Positions 25,950 through 34,490 of a stretch of DNA of 64,000 bases are shown piece by piece; position 1 is the stretch's first letter, and each line of letters opens with the position of its first letter. The notes under the pieces were generated by a model. It had not been told where the DNA came from. It saw nothing but the letters and a program-made list of their open reading frames with translations, and searched no databases. Source of the stretch: Streptomyces sp. NP160 (GTDB taxonomy: Bacteria > Actinomycetota > Actinomycetes > Actinomycetales > Quadrisphaeraceae); contig NZ_VDMJ01000009.1 in the NCBI RefSeq assembly GCF_006335115.1, positions 1 to 64,000 of the forward strand, in the 5' to 3' direction. The position numbers and the translations under genes were made by a program.

Positions 25950-26713
25950 GCCGTCCCCTCGACCTCGGGACGGGCGGCGGGCGGCGCCTGCCCGCCGACG
26001 GCCGGTCGGCGGCTGCCGGTGCGCGGGTCCCACCGCGGCGGCACCGGCTCCCCCCGCAGCTCCGACAGGAGCTGCGCCACGGCGTCCACCACCAGGTCGG
26101 TGACCTCGCGCAGCAGCGCCTGCGTGAGCGGACGGCCCCGGTAGGCGGACAGGTCCAGCGGCTCCCCCACGAGCACCCGCATGGTGGGGCGGGGCCAGAA
26201 CCGCGGGCGGCCGGTGCGCGGCAGCAGCTGCTGCGGTCCCCACTGGGCCAGCGGCACCAGCGGCGCACCGGTGGTGAGCGCCAGGCGGGCGGCACCGGTC
26301 TTGCCGACCATCGGCCAGCCGTCGGGGTCCTTGGTGAGGGTGCCGTCGGGGAAGATCACCACGCGGTCGCCAGCGCGGACGGCCTCCACCGCGTGCTGCA
26401 GCGCCGCGGCCGCGTCGCCCGTGCCGCGGCTGACGGGCACGCCCCGCATGACGCGGAGGACGGCTCCGAGCAGCGGCACCCGGAACAGGCTCTCCTTGGC
26501 CAGGATGCGCGGCACGGGGCCCGCGGCCACCAGGACGTCGGCCAGCGTCACCGGGTCGAGCCAGGAGACGTGGTTGGCGGCGACGACGCAGCCGCCGTCG
26601 GGCAGGTTCTCCAGGCCCCGCCACTCGTGGCGGGAGACGGTGCGCAGCACCCCGCGCACCACCACCGCCGCAGCTCCGAGGGGGACGCCCAGGCCGGGCT
26701 GCAGGAGGGACAC
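25946..26713 (-). CDS. plsC: 1-acyl-sn-glycerol-3-phosphate acyltransferase family protein
   Basis: This 255-residue membrane-associated acyltransferase has the catalytic NHVSWLD (NHX4D) motif and FRVPLLGAVLRVMRGVPVSR. The FPDGT substrate motif lies in VVIFPDGTLTK, and GAPLVPLAQWGPQQLLP follows. It transfers a fatty acyl group to lysophosphatidic acid. GTG 26713 (VSLLQPGLGVPL) has TAGCCT ending eight bases upstream. It is followed by gpsA with a four-base overlap and is divergent from cofC, a standard actinobacterial order. Confidence 0.93.
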   Translation of the reverse strand: MSLLQPGLGVPLGAAAVVVRGVLRTVSRHEWRGLENLPDGGCVVAANHVSWLDPVTLADVLVAAGPVPRILAKESLFRVPLLGAVLRVMRGVPVSRGTGDAAAALQHAVEAVRAGDRVVIFPDGTLTKDPDGWPMVGKTGAARLALTTGAPLVPLAQWGPQQLLPRTGRPRFWPRPTMRVLVGEPLDLSAYRGRPLTQALLREVTDLVVDAVAQLLSELRGEPVPPRWDPRTGSRRPAVGGQAPPAARPEVEGTA

Positions 26714-26788
26714 GGCTGCCGAGGCTAGCCGGAGGCCCCCACCCCCGGCAGCGCGGGCACCACCGGCGCGGGCTGGCAGGATCGTCGG

Positions 26789-27517
26789 GTGCTCGAGGAC
26801 ACCGGAGCGGACGGCTGCGGGGCCGGCGCGGACGCCTCCGCCTGGCGCCTGCTCATGCCCGTCAGGGGCGGGCCCTCCGCCAAGAGCCGCCTGGCCGACG
26901 TCGTGCGCCACGTGCCCGGGCTGCCGGAGGCCATCGCGCTCGACTCGGTGGAGGCCGCACTGGCCTGCCCGCGCGTGGCGGGCGTGCACGTGGTGTGCGC
27001 CGACGTCGGCCGCGGTGAGCGGCTCGCGGCGCTGGGCGCGCGGGTGGTGCGCGAGACGGCACCCGGCGGGGGCCTGCTCGCCGCCCTGGCCGAGGGCCTG
27101 GACGCGCTGCGCGGCGACGACGGCGAGGGCGGCCCCGGCGCGGACGGCCCCGTCGCCGTCCTCCTGGCCGACGTGCCGAGCCTGCGCCCGGCGGACCTCG
27201 CCGCCGCGCTGGACGAGGCGGCCGCCGCGCTCGCGCAGGGCGGCACCGCGACCGTGCCCGACGCGGAGGGCACCGGCACGGTGCTGCTGGCGGGACGGCT
27301 GCACGGCCCGGTCGGCGGCCTCCTGCGGCCGCGCTTCGGGCCCGGGTCGGCGCTGGCGCACCGGCGGGTCGGCGCGGTGCCGGTGGGGCTGGGCCTGACG
27401 CGGCTGCGCCGCGACGTCGACACCCCCGCCGAGCTGGACGAGGCCCGCGCCCTCGGGCTCGGGCCCCGCACCGCGCGCGCCCTGGAGGGCTGCGCGCGGC
27501 GCGAGGCCTGCGCCTGA
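26789..27517 (+). CDS. cofC: 2-phospho-L-lactate guanylyltransferase (F420 pathway)
   Basis: CofC activates a phospholactate or phosphoenolpyruvate unit with GTP for coenzyme F420 synthesis. The 242-residue protein has the nucleotidyltransferase opening WRLLMPVRGGPSAKSRLADV and the metal-binding VAVLLADVPSLRPADL. GPVGGLLRPRFGPGSALAHR and LRRDVDTPAELDEA follow. GTG 26789 has CAGGAT ending exactly six bases before it. No other F420 gene is in the window. Confidence 0.92.
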   Translation: MLEDTGADGCGAGADASAWRLLMPVRGGPSAKSRLADVVRHVPGLPEAIALDSVEAALACPRVAGVHVVCADVGRGERLAALGARVVRETAPGGGLLAALAEGLDALRGDDGEGGPGADGPVAVLLADVPSLRPADLAAALDEAAAALAQGGTATVPDAEGTGTVLLAGRLHGPVGGLLRPRFGPGSALAHRRVGAVPVGLGLTRLRRDVDTPAELDEARALGLGPRTARALEGCARREACA

Positions 27518-27538
27518 CGCCCCCTCGAGGCCGGGGCC

Positions 27539-28873
27539 TCAGACCCGGGCGGGCTCCTCGTCGCGGACCGCCTGGGCGCCCAGGGCGGCGAGCTTCTCGG
27601 CGAAGTGCTCGTAGCCGCGGTCGATGAGGTCGATGCCGTGCACCCGGGAGGTGCCGTCGGCGGCGAGGGCCGCGATCAGCTGGCTGAACCCGCCCCGCAG
27701 GTCGGGCACGGTGATCTCCGCGCCCTGCAGACGGGTGGGCCCGGACACGACCGCGGAGTGGCGGAAGTCCTGAGCGCCGAAGCGGCACGGGGTCGAGCCC
27801 AGGCACTCGCGGTACACCTGGATGGTGGCGCCCATGCGCACGAGGGCGTCGGTGAAGCCGAGCCGGTTCTCGTAGACCGTCTCGTGCAGGATCGACAGGC
27901 CCTGCGCCTGGGTGAGGGCGACGACGAGCGGCTGCTGCCAGTCGGTCATGAAGCCGGGGTGCACGTCGGTCTCGAGCGCGATGGAGCGCAGCGGACCGCC
28001 GGGGTGGGAGAAGCGGATGCCCGAGTCGTCGACGTCGAAGGCGCCGCCGATCTTCCGGAAGGTGTTGAGGAAGGTCATCATGTCGGGCTGGCGGGCGCCC
28101 TCCACGTACACGTCACCGCCGGTGGCCAGCGCCGCGGCACCCCAGCTGGCGGCCTCGATGCGGTCGGGCAGGGCGCGGTGCTCGTAGCCCGTGAGGGACT
28201 CGACGCCCTCGATGCGGATGACGCGGTCGGTGTCGACGCTGATGATCGAGCCCATCTTCTGCAGCACCGCGATGAGGTCGAGCACCTCGGGCTCGACGGC
28301 GGCGTTGCGCAGCTCGGTGACGCCCTCGGCGCGCACGGCCGTCAGGAGCACCTGCTCCGTCGTCCCGACGCTGGGGTAGGGCAGGGCGATGCGGGTGCCG
28401 CGCAGGCGGCGGGGAGCGCTCAGCGCGATGCCGGAGGGGCGCTTGTCCACCACGGCGCCGAACTGGCGCAGCACGTCGAGGTGGTAGTTGATCGGGCGGT
28501 CACCGATGCGGCAGCCACCGAGGTCGGGGATGAACGCCTCGCCCAGGCGGTGCACCAGCGGGCCGCAGAACAGGACGGGGATGCGGCTGGAGCCGGCGTG
28601 GGCGTCGATGTCGGCGACGGCCGCCACCTCGACGTCGGCCGGGTCGAGCACCAGCTCGCCGTCCTCGGCGCCCTCGGAGACGCGCACGCCGTGCAGCTCC
28701 AGCAGGCCGCGGACCACGGCGACGTCGCTGATGTCGGGGACGTTGCGCAGGCGGGACGTGGTCTCACCCAGCAGGGAGGCCACCATCGCCTTGGTCACGA
28801 AGTTCTTGGCGCCTCGCACGGAGACGCTGCCCTTCAGGGGTGCGCCACCGGTGACGGTCAGAGTGCTGCTCAT
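27539..28873 (-). CDS. murA: UDP-N-acetylglucosamine 1-carboxyvinyltransferase
   Basis: MurA starts peptidoglycan synthesis by adding enolpyruvyl from PEP to UDP-GlcNAc. The 444-residue protein has VRGAKNFVTKAMVASLLG at the start and the active-site Cys in DLGGCRIGDRPINYHLDVLR. SWGAAALATGGDVYVEGARQ and FMTDWQQPLVVALTQAQG follow. The Cys predicts sensitivity to fosfomycin, unlike mycobacterial MurA with Asp. ATG 28873 is preceded by GAGGGGA. It is convergent with cofC, 21 bases apart. Confidence 0.96.
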   Translation of the reverse strand: MSSTLTVTGGAPLKGSVSVRGAKNFVTKAMVASLLGETTSRLRNVPDISDVAVVRGLLELHGVRVSEGAEDGELVLDPADVEVAAVADIDAHAGSSRIPVLFCGPLVHRLGEAFIPDLGGCRIGDRPINYHLDVLRQFGAVVDKRPSGIALSAPRRLRGTRIALPYPSVGTTEQVLLTAVRAEGVTELRNAAVEPEVLDLIAVLQKMGSIISVDTDRVIRIEGVESLTGYEHRALPDRIEAASWGAAALATGGDVYVEGARQPDMMTFLNTFRKIGGAFDVDDSGIRFSHPGGPLRSIALETDVHPGFMTDWQQPLVVALTQAQGLSILHETVYENRLGFTDALVRMGATIQVYRECLGSTPCRFGAQDFRHSAVVSGPTRLQGAEITVPDLRGGFSQLIAALAADGTSRVHGIDLIDRGYEHFAEKLAALGAQAVRDEEPARV

Positions 28874-28967
28874 GGGTCCCCTCGTGTTCGCCCTTCGAGC
28901 GCGCGGGCCGAGCGACCGGACGCTGGGGCGTCCAGCAAGTCTGCACCAGGTCTGCACCGGGGCAGAA

Positions 28968-29010
28968 CGGGCGGTGACGACCCGGTCGGTCACCGGGTCG
29001 TCACCGCCCG
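28968..29010 (-). terminator. Strong terminator hairpin after leuD
   Basis: A perfect 19-base-pair stem with a five-base loop: 28968-28986 pairs with 28992-29010 (inner arm GGGCGGTGACGACCCGGT). It starts 24 bases past the leuD stop in the direction of transcription. There is no T-run, consistent with the U-less terminators common in actinobacteria. It separates leuCD from murA. Confidence 0.85.
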
Positions 29011-29033
29011 CTCAGGACGAGATCACGACGAGA

Positions 29034-29639
29034 TCAGGACAGGACGGGCAGCGTGGCCGGCTTGTAGCCGGGGCGCGCCGCCTCGAAGGCGTCGATCTCG
29101 GCCTCGTGGCGCAGGGTGAGCCCGATGTCGTCGAGGCCCTCCATGAGGCGCCAGCGGGTGTAGTCGTCCACCTGGAACCGGAAGACGGAGGTGCCGCAGG
29201 TGGCGGTGCGCTCGGCGAGGTCGACCGTGACGGTGGCGCCAGGGTCGTTGTCGAGGAGCTTCCAGAGCTGCTCGACGTCGTCCTGGGACATCTGCCCGGC
29301 GAGCAGGCCCTGCTTGCCGGAGTTGCCGCGGAAGATGTCGGCGAACCGGGAGCTGAGCACCACGCGGAAGCCGTAGTCCTTCAGGGCCCAGACGGCGTGC
29401 TCGCGGGAGGAGCCGGTGCCGAAGTCGGGGCCGGCGACGAGCACCGACCCGTTCCGGAAGGCGTCCTGGTTGAGCACGAAGGTCGGGTCGCCCCGCCAGG
29501 CGGCGAACAGGCCGTCCTCGAAGCCGGTCTTCGTGACCCGCTTGAGGTAGACCGCCGGGATGATCTGGTCGGTGTCGACGTTGCTGCGGCGCAGCGGCAC
29601 GCCGACGCCGGTGTGGGTGGTGAAGGGCTCCAGAGCCAT
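29034..29639 (-). CDS. leuD: 3-isopropylmalate dehydratase small subunit
   Basis: LeuD with LeuC isomerises 2-isopropylmalate to 3-isopropylmalate, and also citramalate in the CimA route. The 201-residue protein begins [20 protein letters not shown] and has [34 protein letters not shown] and [17 protein letters not shown], all typical. It follows leuC by 36 bases and ends at a strong terminator. Confidence 0.96.
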   Translation of the reverse strand: MALEPFTTHTGVGVPLRRSNVDTDQIIPAVYLKRVTKTGFEDGLFAAWRGDPTFVLNQDAFRNGSVLVAGPDFGTGSSREHAVWALKDYGFRVVLSSRFADIFRGNSGKQGLLAGQMSQDDVEQLWKLLDNDPGATVTVDLAERTATCGTSVFRFQVDDYTRWRLMEGLDDIGLTLRHEAEIDAFEAARPGYKPATLPVLS

Positions 29640-29675
29640 GTCAGTACCTCGCGCTCCTCTTCGGCTGTTCCGGGC

Positions 29676-31103
29676 TCAGACCAGGGCCGGCTGGGCGGCC
29701 GGGGCGAGGTCGGCGGGGCTGGACAGGGTGCCGCGGACGGCGGTGGCGGCGGCCACGGGCACGGAGACGAGGTGGGTGCGCCCGCCCTTGCCCTGGCGGC
29801 CCTCGAAGTTGCGGTTGGAGGTGCTGGCCGCGCGCTCGCCGACCGTGAGCTGGTCGGGGTTCATGCCCAGGCACATGGAGCAGCCCGCGCCGCGCCACTC
29901 GCCGCCGGCGTCGAGGAAGACCTGGTCCAGGCCCTCCTCCATGGCCTGCAGGCGCACGCGGACGGAGCCCGGCACCACCATGAGGCGGACCCCGTCGGCC
30001 ACCTTGCGGCCCTTGAGGACCTCGGCGGCGGCGCGCAGGTCCTCGATGCGGCCGTTGGTGCACGAGCCGATGAAGACCGTGTCGACGGCGATCTCGCGCA
30101 TCGGCGTGCCGGCGGTCAGGCCCATGTACTCCAGCGAGCGCTCGGCGGCGGCGCGCTGGCCCTCGTCGGTCATCTGCGCCGGGTCGGGCACGGACGCGCT
30201 CAGCGGCACGCCCTGGCCGGGGTTGGTGCCCCACGTGACGAAGGGCTCGAGGTCGGCCGCGGAGATGACGACCTCGGCGTCGAAGACGGCGTCGTCGTCG
30301 GTGACCAGCTCGCGCCAGTCCGCGACGGCCGCGTCCCACGCGGCGCCCTTGGGCGCGTGCGGCTTGTCCTTGATGTAGGCGAAGGTCTTCTCGTCGGGGG
30401 CGATCATGCCGGCGCGGGCGCCCGCCTCGATCGACATGTTGCAGATGGTCAGGCGCGCCTCCATGGACAGCGCGCGGATCGCCTCGCCGCGGTACTCGAG
30501 CACGTAGCCCTGGCCGCCGCCGGTGCCGATCTTGGCGATCACCGCCAGGATGATGTCCTTGCTGGTGGTGCCCTCGGGCAGCTCGCCGTCCACGGTGATG
30601 GCCATGGTCTTGAACGGGGCCAGCGGCAGCGTCTGGGTGGCGAGCACGTGCTCGACCTCGGAGGTGCCGATGCCGAACGCCAGCGCGCCGAACGCGCCGT
30701 GCGTGGAGGTGTGCGAGTCGCCGCAGACGATGGTCATGCCCGGCTGGGTCAGCCCGGTCTGGGGACCGACGACGTGGACGATGCCCTGGTCGACGTCGCC
30801 CAGGGAGTGGATGCGGACGCCGAACTCCTTCGCGTTGCGGCGCAGGGTGTCGACCTGGGTGCGGCTGACGAGGTCGGCGATGGGCTTGTCGATGTCCACC
30901 GTGGGGATGTTGTGGTCCTCGGTGGCGATCGTCAGGTCCGGGCGGCGCACGGGGCGGCCGGCCTCGCGCAGGCCGTCGAAGGCCTGCGGGCTGGTGACCT
31001 CGTGGATGAGGTGGAGGTCGATGTAGAGCAGGTCGGGCTCACCCGCAGCTCCCTTGCGCACCACGTGCGCGTCCCAGACCTTCTCGGCCAGCGTGCGTCC
31101 CAC
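29676..31103 (-). CDS. leuC: 3-isopropylmalate dehydratase large subunit
   Basis: This is the [4Fe-4S]-containing large subunit of isopropylmalate isomerase, about 475 residues. Cluster cysteines are in [17 protein letters not shown] and the [10 protein letters not shown] motif. [20 protein letters not shown] and [16 protein letters not shown] are also seen. GTG 31103 ([15 protein letters not shown]) was chosen because GGAGGA lies four bases upstream; GTG 31115 is possible. It is divergent from an IclR-family gene in the NdgR arrangement known from Streptomyces, where NdgR regulates leuCD. Confidence 0.95.
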   Translation of the reverse strand: MGRTLAEKVWDAHVVRKGAAGEPDLLYIDLHLIHEVTSPQAFDGLREAGRPVRRPDLTIATEDHNIPTVDIDKPIADLVSRTQVDTLRRNAKEFGVRIHSLGDVDQGIVHVVGPQTGLTQPGMTIVCGDSHTSTHGAFGALAFGIGTSEVEHVLATQTLPLAPFKTMAITVDGELPEGTTSKDIILAVIAKIGTGGGQGYVLEYRGEAIRALSMEARLTICNMSIEAGARAGMIAPDEKTFAYIKDKPHAPKGAAWDAAVADWRELVTDDDAVFDAEVVISAADLEPFVTWGTNPGQGVPLSASVPDPAQMTDEGQRAAAERSLEYMGLTAGTPMREIAVDTVFIGSCTNGRIEDLRAAAEVLKGRKVADGVRLMVVPGSVRVRLQAMEEGLDQVFLDAGGEWRGAGCSMCLGMNPDQLTVGERAASTSNRNFEGRQGKGGRTHLVSVPVAAATAVRGTLSSPADLAPAAQPALV

Positions 31104-31189
31104 TGCGTCCTCCACATCAAGGTCCTGCCTGTCCCGGCGTGTCGCCAGCTGACTTGCGTTCTCAGCATTCGAGACAGGAGTATCGAGCC
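31104..31189. promoter_or_regulatory. leuC / ndgR divergent promoter region
   Basis: An 86-base shared promoter region. For the rightward gene, TTGCGT (31154-31159) and GAGTAT (31178-31183) are 18 bases apart, and the latter ends six bases before GTG 31190. GAG also forms part of ACAGGAG, a possible Shine-Dalgarno sequence. No convincing dyad for NdgR binding could be picked by eye. Confidence 0.45.
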
Positions 31190-31909
31190 GTGGACAAGTC
31201 TAGCGGAGTCGGCGTCCTGGACAAGGCCGTCGGCGTGCTCACCGCCCTCGAGGCCGGGCCCCTGTCGCTGGCGCAGCTCGTCAGCGCGACGCAGCTGTCG
31301 CGCCCCACGGCCCACCGCCTCGCCGTCGCCCTCGAGCACCACCGCCTCGTCACGCGGGACCTGCAGGGCCGGTTCGTCCTCGGCGCCCGCCTGGGCGAGC
31401 TGGCCGCGGCGGCCGGCGAGGACCGCCTGCTGGCGAGCGCCGGGCCCGTCCTGACCGCGCTGCGCGACTCGGCCCACGAGAGCGCCCAGCTCTACCGCCG
31501 CCAGGGCGACGTGCGCGTCTGCGTGGCCGCCGCGGACCGTCCCGGCCCCGGCCTGCGGGACTCGGTGCCGGTGGGCGCGTCGCTGTCCATGCACGCCGGG
31601 TCGGCGGCGCAGGTGCTGCTCGCCTGGGAGGACCCCGAGCGCCTGCACCGCGGCCTGTCGGGCGCGGCCTTCACCGCTGCCGGGCTCGCAGCGGTGCGCC
31701 GGCGCGGCTGGGCCAGCTCGGCCGCCGAGCGCGAGGACGGCGTCGCGTCCGTCTCGGCGCCGGTGCGCTCGCCGGCGGGGCGGGTGGTGGCCGCGGTGTC
31801 CGTCTCCGGCCCTCTCCAGCGCCTGGGCCGCCAGCCCGGCCGCCTGCACGCCGAGGCGGTGCTCGCGGCGGCCTCGCGCCTGTCCGAATCCCTGGCCCGC
31901 TCCGCCTGA
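31190..31909 (+). CDS. ndgR: IclR-family regulator, NdgR type
   Basis: This 239-residue IclR-family protein has a helix-turn-helix at residues 10-60 ([40 protein letters not shown]). An effector domain with [40 protein letters not shown] and [20 protein letters not shown] follows. Its size and its position divergent to leuCD match NdgR of Streptomyces and LtbR of Corynebacterium, which control leuCD and amino-acid-dependent growth. The direct target here is therefore likely leuCD, inferred from synteny. Confidence 0.9.
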   Translation: MDKSSGVGVLDKAVGVLTALEAGPLSLAQLVSATQLSRPTAHRLAVALEHHRLVTRDLQGRFVLGARLGELAAAAGEDRLLASAGPVLTALRDSAHESAQLYRRQGDVRVCVAAADRPGPGLRDSVPVGASLSMHAGSAAQVLLAWEDPERLHRGLSGAAFTAAGLAAVRRRGWASSAAEREDGVASVSAPVRSPAGRVVAAVSVSGPLQRLGRQPGRLHAEAVLAAASRLSESLARSA

Positions 31910-31932
31910 CCGCCCCCCTTCCCGCGCCTTCC

Positions 31933-31993
31933 GCGCTTTCCGCGGAAAGTGCCTCTCCCGCGGCGTCCTTGGCGCACTTTCCGCGGAAAGTGC
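31933..31993. repeat. Twin 20-base palindromes
   Basis: GCACTTTCCGCGGAAAGTGC at 31974-31993 is a perfect palindrome. A copy at 31933-31952 differs at one position. Their centres are 41 bases apart, close to four helical turns. They lie between the convergent 3' ends of ndgR and the DUF4188 gene, so they could act as a two-way terminator or as a protein-binding or repetitive element. Confidence 0.7.
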
Positions 31994-32016
31994 GAAGAGG
32001 GCGCGGCGGCCGACGG

Positions 32017-32505
32017 TCAGGCGGCGGGGCGACCGCGGCCCATGCGCTGGCGCGCGCTGTGCGTGGCGCCGACCACCGGGACCGCTCGCGTGGCCGCGAA
32101 CAGGCCCGCGACCGGCGCGTCGACGCAGATCGACTCCGCAGCACCGGGCTCGACGGTGTAGGTCTCGTGCCAGATGCCCACCGCGCCGGCCGCCGACCGG
32201 GCCCGGCGGTTGAAGGCCGTCCACGCGGGGCGGTGGTGCGCCGAGGTCGCCGAGGCGTACTCGTAGACGTGCTCCGCGGAGTCCCAGTACTGCACCAGCA
32301 GCGGCCCTCGAGGCGTCAGGCCGCCGCGGTACCCGAGGAAGCCCCACTCGGGGTTGCGCTCCAGCTCGGCCAGCATCGCCGGCATGGCCGTGAAGACGGG
32401 CGCCCAGAGGTCCGGGCGCCAGGGCTGGTTGAAGGTCATGCCGATGAGAAAGACGGCCAGGCCGCCCTCGTGCTCGTGGGTCCAGCGGCCGCGCAGCAGT
32501 GCCAT
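32017..32505 (-). CDS. DUF4188 family protein (monooxygenase-like)
   Basis: This 162-residue soluble protein resembles the DUF4188 group, thought to have the dimeric alpha-beta barrel of small monooxygenases. Seen are GGLAVFLIGMTFNQPWRPDL, MPAMLAELERNPEWGFLGYR and LVQYWDSAEHVYEYASA. HHRPAWTAFNRRAR and VGIWHETYTVEPG follow. The function is not established. ATG 32505 was chosen because GGGAGGA lies four to five bases upstream; ATG 32523 lies inside the operator. It is divergent from a MerR regulator across two dyads, so it is probably that regulator's main target. Confidence 0.85.
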   Translation of the reverse strand: MALLRGRWTHEHEGGLAVFLIGMTFNQPWRPDLWAPVFTAMPAMLAELERNPEWGFLGYRGGLTPRGPLLVQYWDSAEHVYEYASATSAHHRPAWTAFNRRARSAAGAVGIWHETYTVEPGAAESICVDAPVAGLFAATRAVPVVGATHSARQRMGRGRPAA

Positions 32506-32521
32506 GACGTCCTCCCGGTAC

Positions 32522-32567
32522 ATTGGAGAGCGGGACTCTCCAATAATGGAGAGTTTAACTCTCCATT
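32522..32567. promoter_or_regulatory. Two abutting perfect dyads, operators of the MerR/DUF4188 pair
   Basis: ATTGGAGAG-N5-CTCTCCAAT (32522-32544) is directly followed by AATGGAGAG-N5-CTCTCCATT (32545-32567). Both have perfect nine-base arms and a centre-to-centre distance of 23 bases. On the minus strand TTGCAA, 19 bases, TTATTG brackets the right dyad as a MerR-type promoter for the DUF4188 gene. The left dyad would then cover its transcription start. Confidence 0.8.
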
Positions 32568-32579
32568 GCAAGGGGGCCC

Positions 32580-33209
32580 ATGCGGATCGGCGAGCTGAGC
32601 CAGCGCACCGGCGTGCCCGTGGCGACGCTCAAGCACTACCTGCGCGAGGGGCTGCTCCCCCGCGGTCGAGCCACCGCGCGCACGCAGGCCGAGTACGGCG
32701 AGGAGCACGTCCACCGCCTGCGACTGGTGCAGGCGCTCACCGAGGTGGGTGGGCTCACGCTCGCTGCGACCCGCACCGTGCTCGACGCCGTCACGACGCC
32801 CGGCACCTCGGTGACGCAGGCGCTGGGAGTGGCCACCGAGGCGCTCCCACCGCGACCGGCCGAGGACGCCGACCTCGACCTCGCCCCCGCGCAGCGCGCC
32901 CTCGAGCTGGCCGGCTGGGACACCTGGCCCGACAGCGCGCCCGTGCGCCAGCTCGCCACGGCCATGCGGGCACTGGAGGCCGCGGGCCTGGACGCCTCCC
33001 CCGAGCTCGTCGCCGAGCGGGCGCGCCTCCTGGCCCCCCTCGTGCGGGAGGAGGTGGCAGCCGTCCCCGACACCTCCATCGCCGACGCCGCGACCTTCGC
33101 CGCGCTGGGCACCGTGCTGTACGAACCGCTGCTCCTCGCCCTGCGGCGACTCGGCCACCAGGACGCCTCGGTCCGCCGCTTCGGCCATCCCGGCCAGCGC
33201 CCCACCTGA
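32580..33209 (+). CDS. MerR-family transcriptional regulator
   Basis: This 209-residue regulator has a winged-helix MerR domain: MRIGELSQRTGVPVATLKHY, LREGLLPRGRATARTQAEYG and HRLRLVQALTEVGGLTLAAT. No cysteine cluster is seen, so it is not a metal or redox sensor of the usual types. The C-terminal half (about residues 75-209) is helical and would bind the unknown effector. AAGGGGG precedes the ATG. It is divergent from DUF4188 with two strong dyads between, implying autoregulation. Confidence 0.92.
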   Translation: MRIGELSQRTGVPVATLKHYLREGLLPRGRATARTQAEYGEEHVHRLRLVQALTEVGGLTLAATRTVLDAVTTPGTSVTQALGVATEALPPRPAEDADLDLAPAQRALELAGWDTWPDSAPVRQLATAMRALEAAGLDASPELVAERARLLAPLVREEVAAVPDTSIADAATFAALGTVLYEPLLLALRRLGHQDASVRRFGHPGQRPT

Positions 33210-33261
33210 GGGGGTCGCGGCCCGATGAGCTCTGAGACCTGACGAGCCTCGAGACGCAAGA

Positions 33262-33293
33262 GAGGCCCGGTGCGCATCTGCGCACCGGGCCTC
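33262..33293 (-). terminator. Terminator downstream of the tRNA pair
   Basis: A perfect 14-base stem, GAGGCCCGGTGCGC (33262-33275) with GCGCACCGGGCCTC (33280-33293), and loop ATCT. It lies six bases past the 3' end of tRNA-Glu and 52 bases past the convergent MerR gene, so it may serve both. Confidence 0.85.
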
Positions 33294-33298
33294 AGGTG

Positions 33299-33371
33299 TA
33301 GCCCCGACGGGATTCGAACCCGCGCTACCGCCTTGAGAGGGCGGCGTGCTAGGCCACTACACAACGGGGCC
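33299..33371 (-). tRNA. tRNA-Glu (anticodon CUC)
   Basis: A 73-base cloverleaf read on the minus strand: acceptor GGCCCCG pairs with CGGGGCT (one G-U pair). The anticodon loop is CTCTCAA with CTC, flanked by a CCGCC/GGCGG stem, and the T arm is GCGGGTTCGAATCCCGT. The discriminator base is A. CCA is not encoded. It lies one base from tRNA-Gln and downstream of gltX, whose product charges it. Confidence 0.97.
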
Positions 33372-33372
33372 G

Positions 33373-33444
33373 CTGGGGTACCAGGACTCGAACCTAGACT
33401 AAGGGAATCAGAATCCCTTGTGCTGCCAATTACACCATACCCCA
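33373..33444 (-). tRNA. tRNA-Gln (anticodon CUG)
   Basis: A 72-base cloverleaf on the minus strand: acceptor TGGGGTA/TACCCCA, anticodon loop TTCTGAT with CTG, T arm CTAGGTTCGAGTCCTGG and discriminator G. CCA is not encoded. In actinobacteria without GlnRS this tRNA is first charged with Glu by a non-discriminating GltX, encoded just upstream. Confidence 0.97.
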
Positions 33445-33449
33445 CCCGG

Positions 33450-34490
33450 TCACCTGGGGTTCTCACCCTCAGCGACCGAAGCACTGGCACCGCCCCGAGA
33501 TCCGGCCTGCAGACCGTCCCGCGTGACCGCGCCGAGGGAAGACTCTACCCGAGGCGGGACGGAGAGCCGAACCAGCCCCCTCCGACGGGCGAGCCAGGCC
33601 GTCCCGACCGCGATGACCGCGAAGCCGACGCCGTCCAGGAGGACCAGCGCCGGCGAGGCCGACGTCGTCTCCAGCGACTCCCCGAGCCCGCCCGCCAGCA
33701 CCGTCGGGACGAAGATGACCACGTTGTTCACCGCGTGGAAGGAGATGCCCGTCTCCAGCCCGCCGGTCCGCCACGCCAGGTAGGACGCGGTGAGCCCGAA
33801 GAGGAACCTGTCGGCGTACAGCCACGGGTCCTGGTCGCCGTGGGCGAAGGCGAACGCCGCCGCGGACACCAGCGCCGCCACGACCGCCCCCAGCACCGGC
33901 CGGCGGAACCACGACCCCACGGCCTGGCTCATCCAGCCGCGGAAGAGGTGCTCCTCCCCCGCCGCCTGCAGCGGCGTGGTCAGCAGGACGACGACGAGCA
34001 GCGCCGCCGTCGTCGCGCCGCTGCGCGCGTCGCCGGACCCGAACGGCTCCTCGCCGGACGCCAGGGCGAGCAGGCCGAGGCCCAGCACGCTGACCAGCAC
34101 GACGGCAGTCGGCAGCAGCCCCGACACGAGCATCCAGCGCCACCGCGTGCGCCCGACCACCGATGCCTGCCAGCGCGGTGCGACCCCGTGCCCGACGCGC
34201 AGGGCCGCCCAGCTGAGCGGGACGAGCGCGGCCAGCAGGAGGTTGTTCCCCAGGAAGGCCACCGGGCTGGCCAGCGCCTCGGCGTCCGTCACCGGCCGGC
34301 CCAGCACCGCCTGCGCCACCGCGTAGGCGACCACGGCCAGCAGCACGAGGACCGCGAGGCCGCCCGCCGCCACCGCGGCCCCCACGAGGGGGCGCCACCA
34401 GCGGTGCCGTGGCCCGCGCAGCAGCTGCGGGTAGGGCCGCGGCCCCCAGCGCACCATCTGGTCGAGCTGGTCGACCTCGCCGGGACTCAC
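33450..34490 (-). CDS. CPBP family intramembrane glutamic endopeptidase
   Basis: This 346-residue membrane protein has about eight helices. The CPBP/Abi motifs are present: [14 protein letters not shown] (EEx3R), [11 protein letters not shown] with the second-site His, and [12 protein letters not shown] (HxxxN). This family includes Rce1-like proteases and bacteriocin self-immunity proteins; the substrate here is unknown. GTG 34490 makes a GTGA overlap with the gltX stop, so it is translated with gltX. The hydrophilic tail (about residues 295-346) is basic and Ser-rich. tRNA-Gln begins six bases past its stop. Confidence 0.92.
   Translation of the reverse strand: MSPGEVDQLDQMVRWGPRPYPQLLRGPRHRWWRPLVGAAVAAGGLAVLVLLAVVAYAVAQAVLGRPVTDAEALASPVAFLGNNLLLAALVPLSWAALRVGHGVAPRWQASVVGRTRWRWMLVSGLLPTAVVLVSVLGLGLLALASGEEPFGSGDARSGATTAALLVVVLLTTPLQAAGEEHLFRGWMSQAVGSWFRRPVLGAVVAALVSAAAFAFAHGDQDPWLYADRFLFGLTASYLAWRTGGLETGISFHAVNNVVIFVPTVLAGGLGESLETTSASPALVLLDGVGFAVIAVGTAWLARRRGLVRLSVPPRVESSLGAVTRDGLQAGSRGGASASVAEGENPR

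Noticed and set aside
29017-29038. ACGAGATCA direct repeat at the leuD stop codon.
   Set aside because: Only two nine-base copies, partly within the coding sequence and without symmetry. Not enough to call an operator.
33450-34490. CPBP protein as a bacteriocin or abortive-infection immunity system.
   Set aside because: The CPBP motifs are compatible, but no bacteriocin or defence gene is nearby and the gene is coupled to gltX. Only the family assignment is kept.
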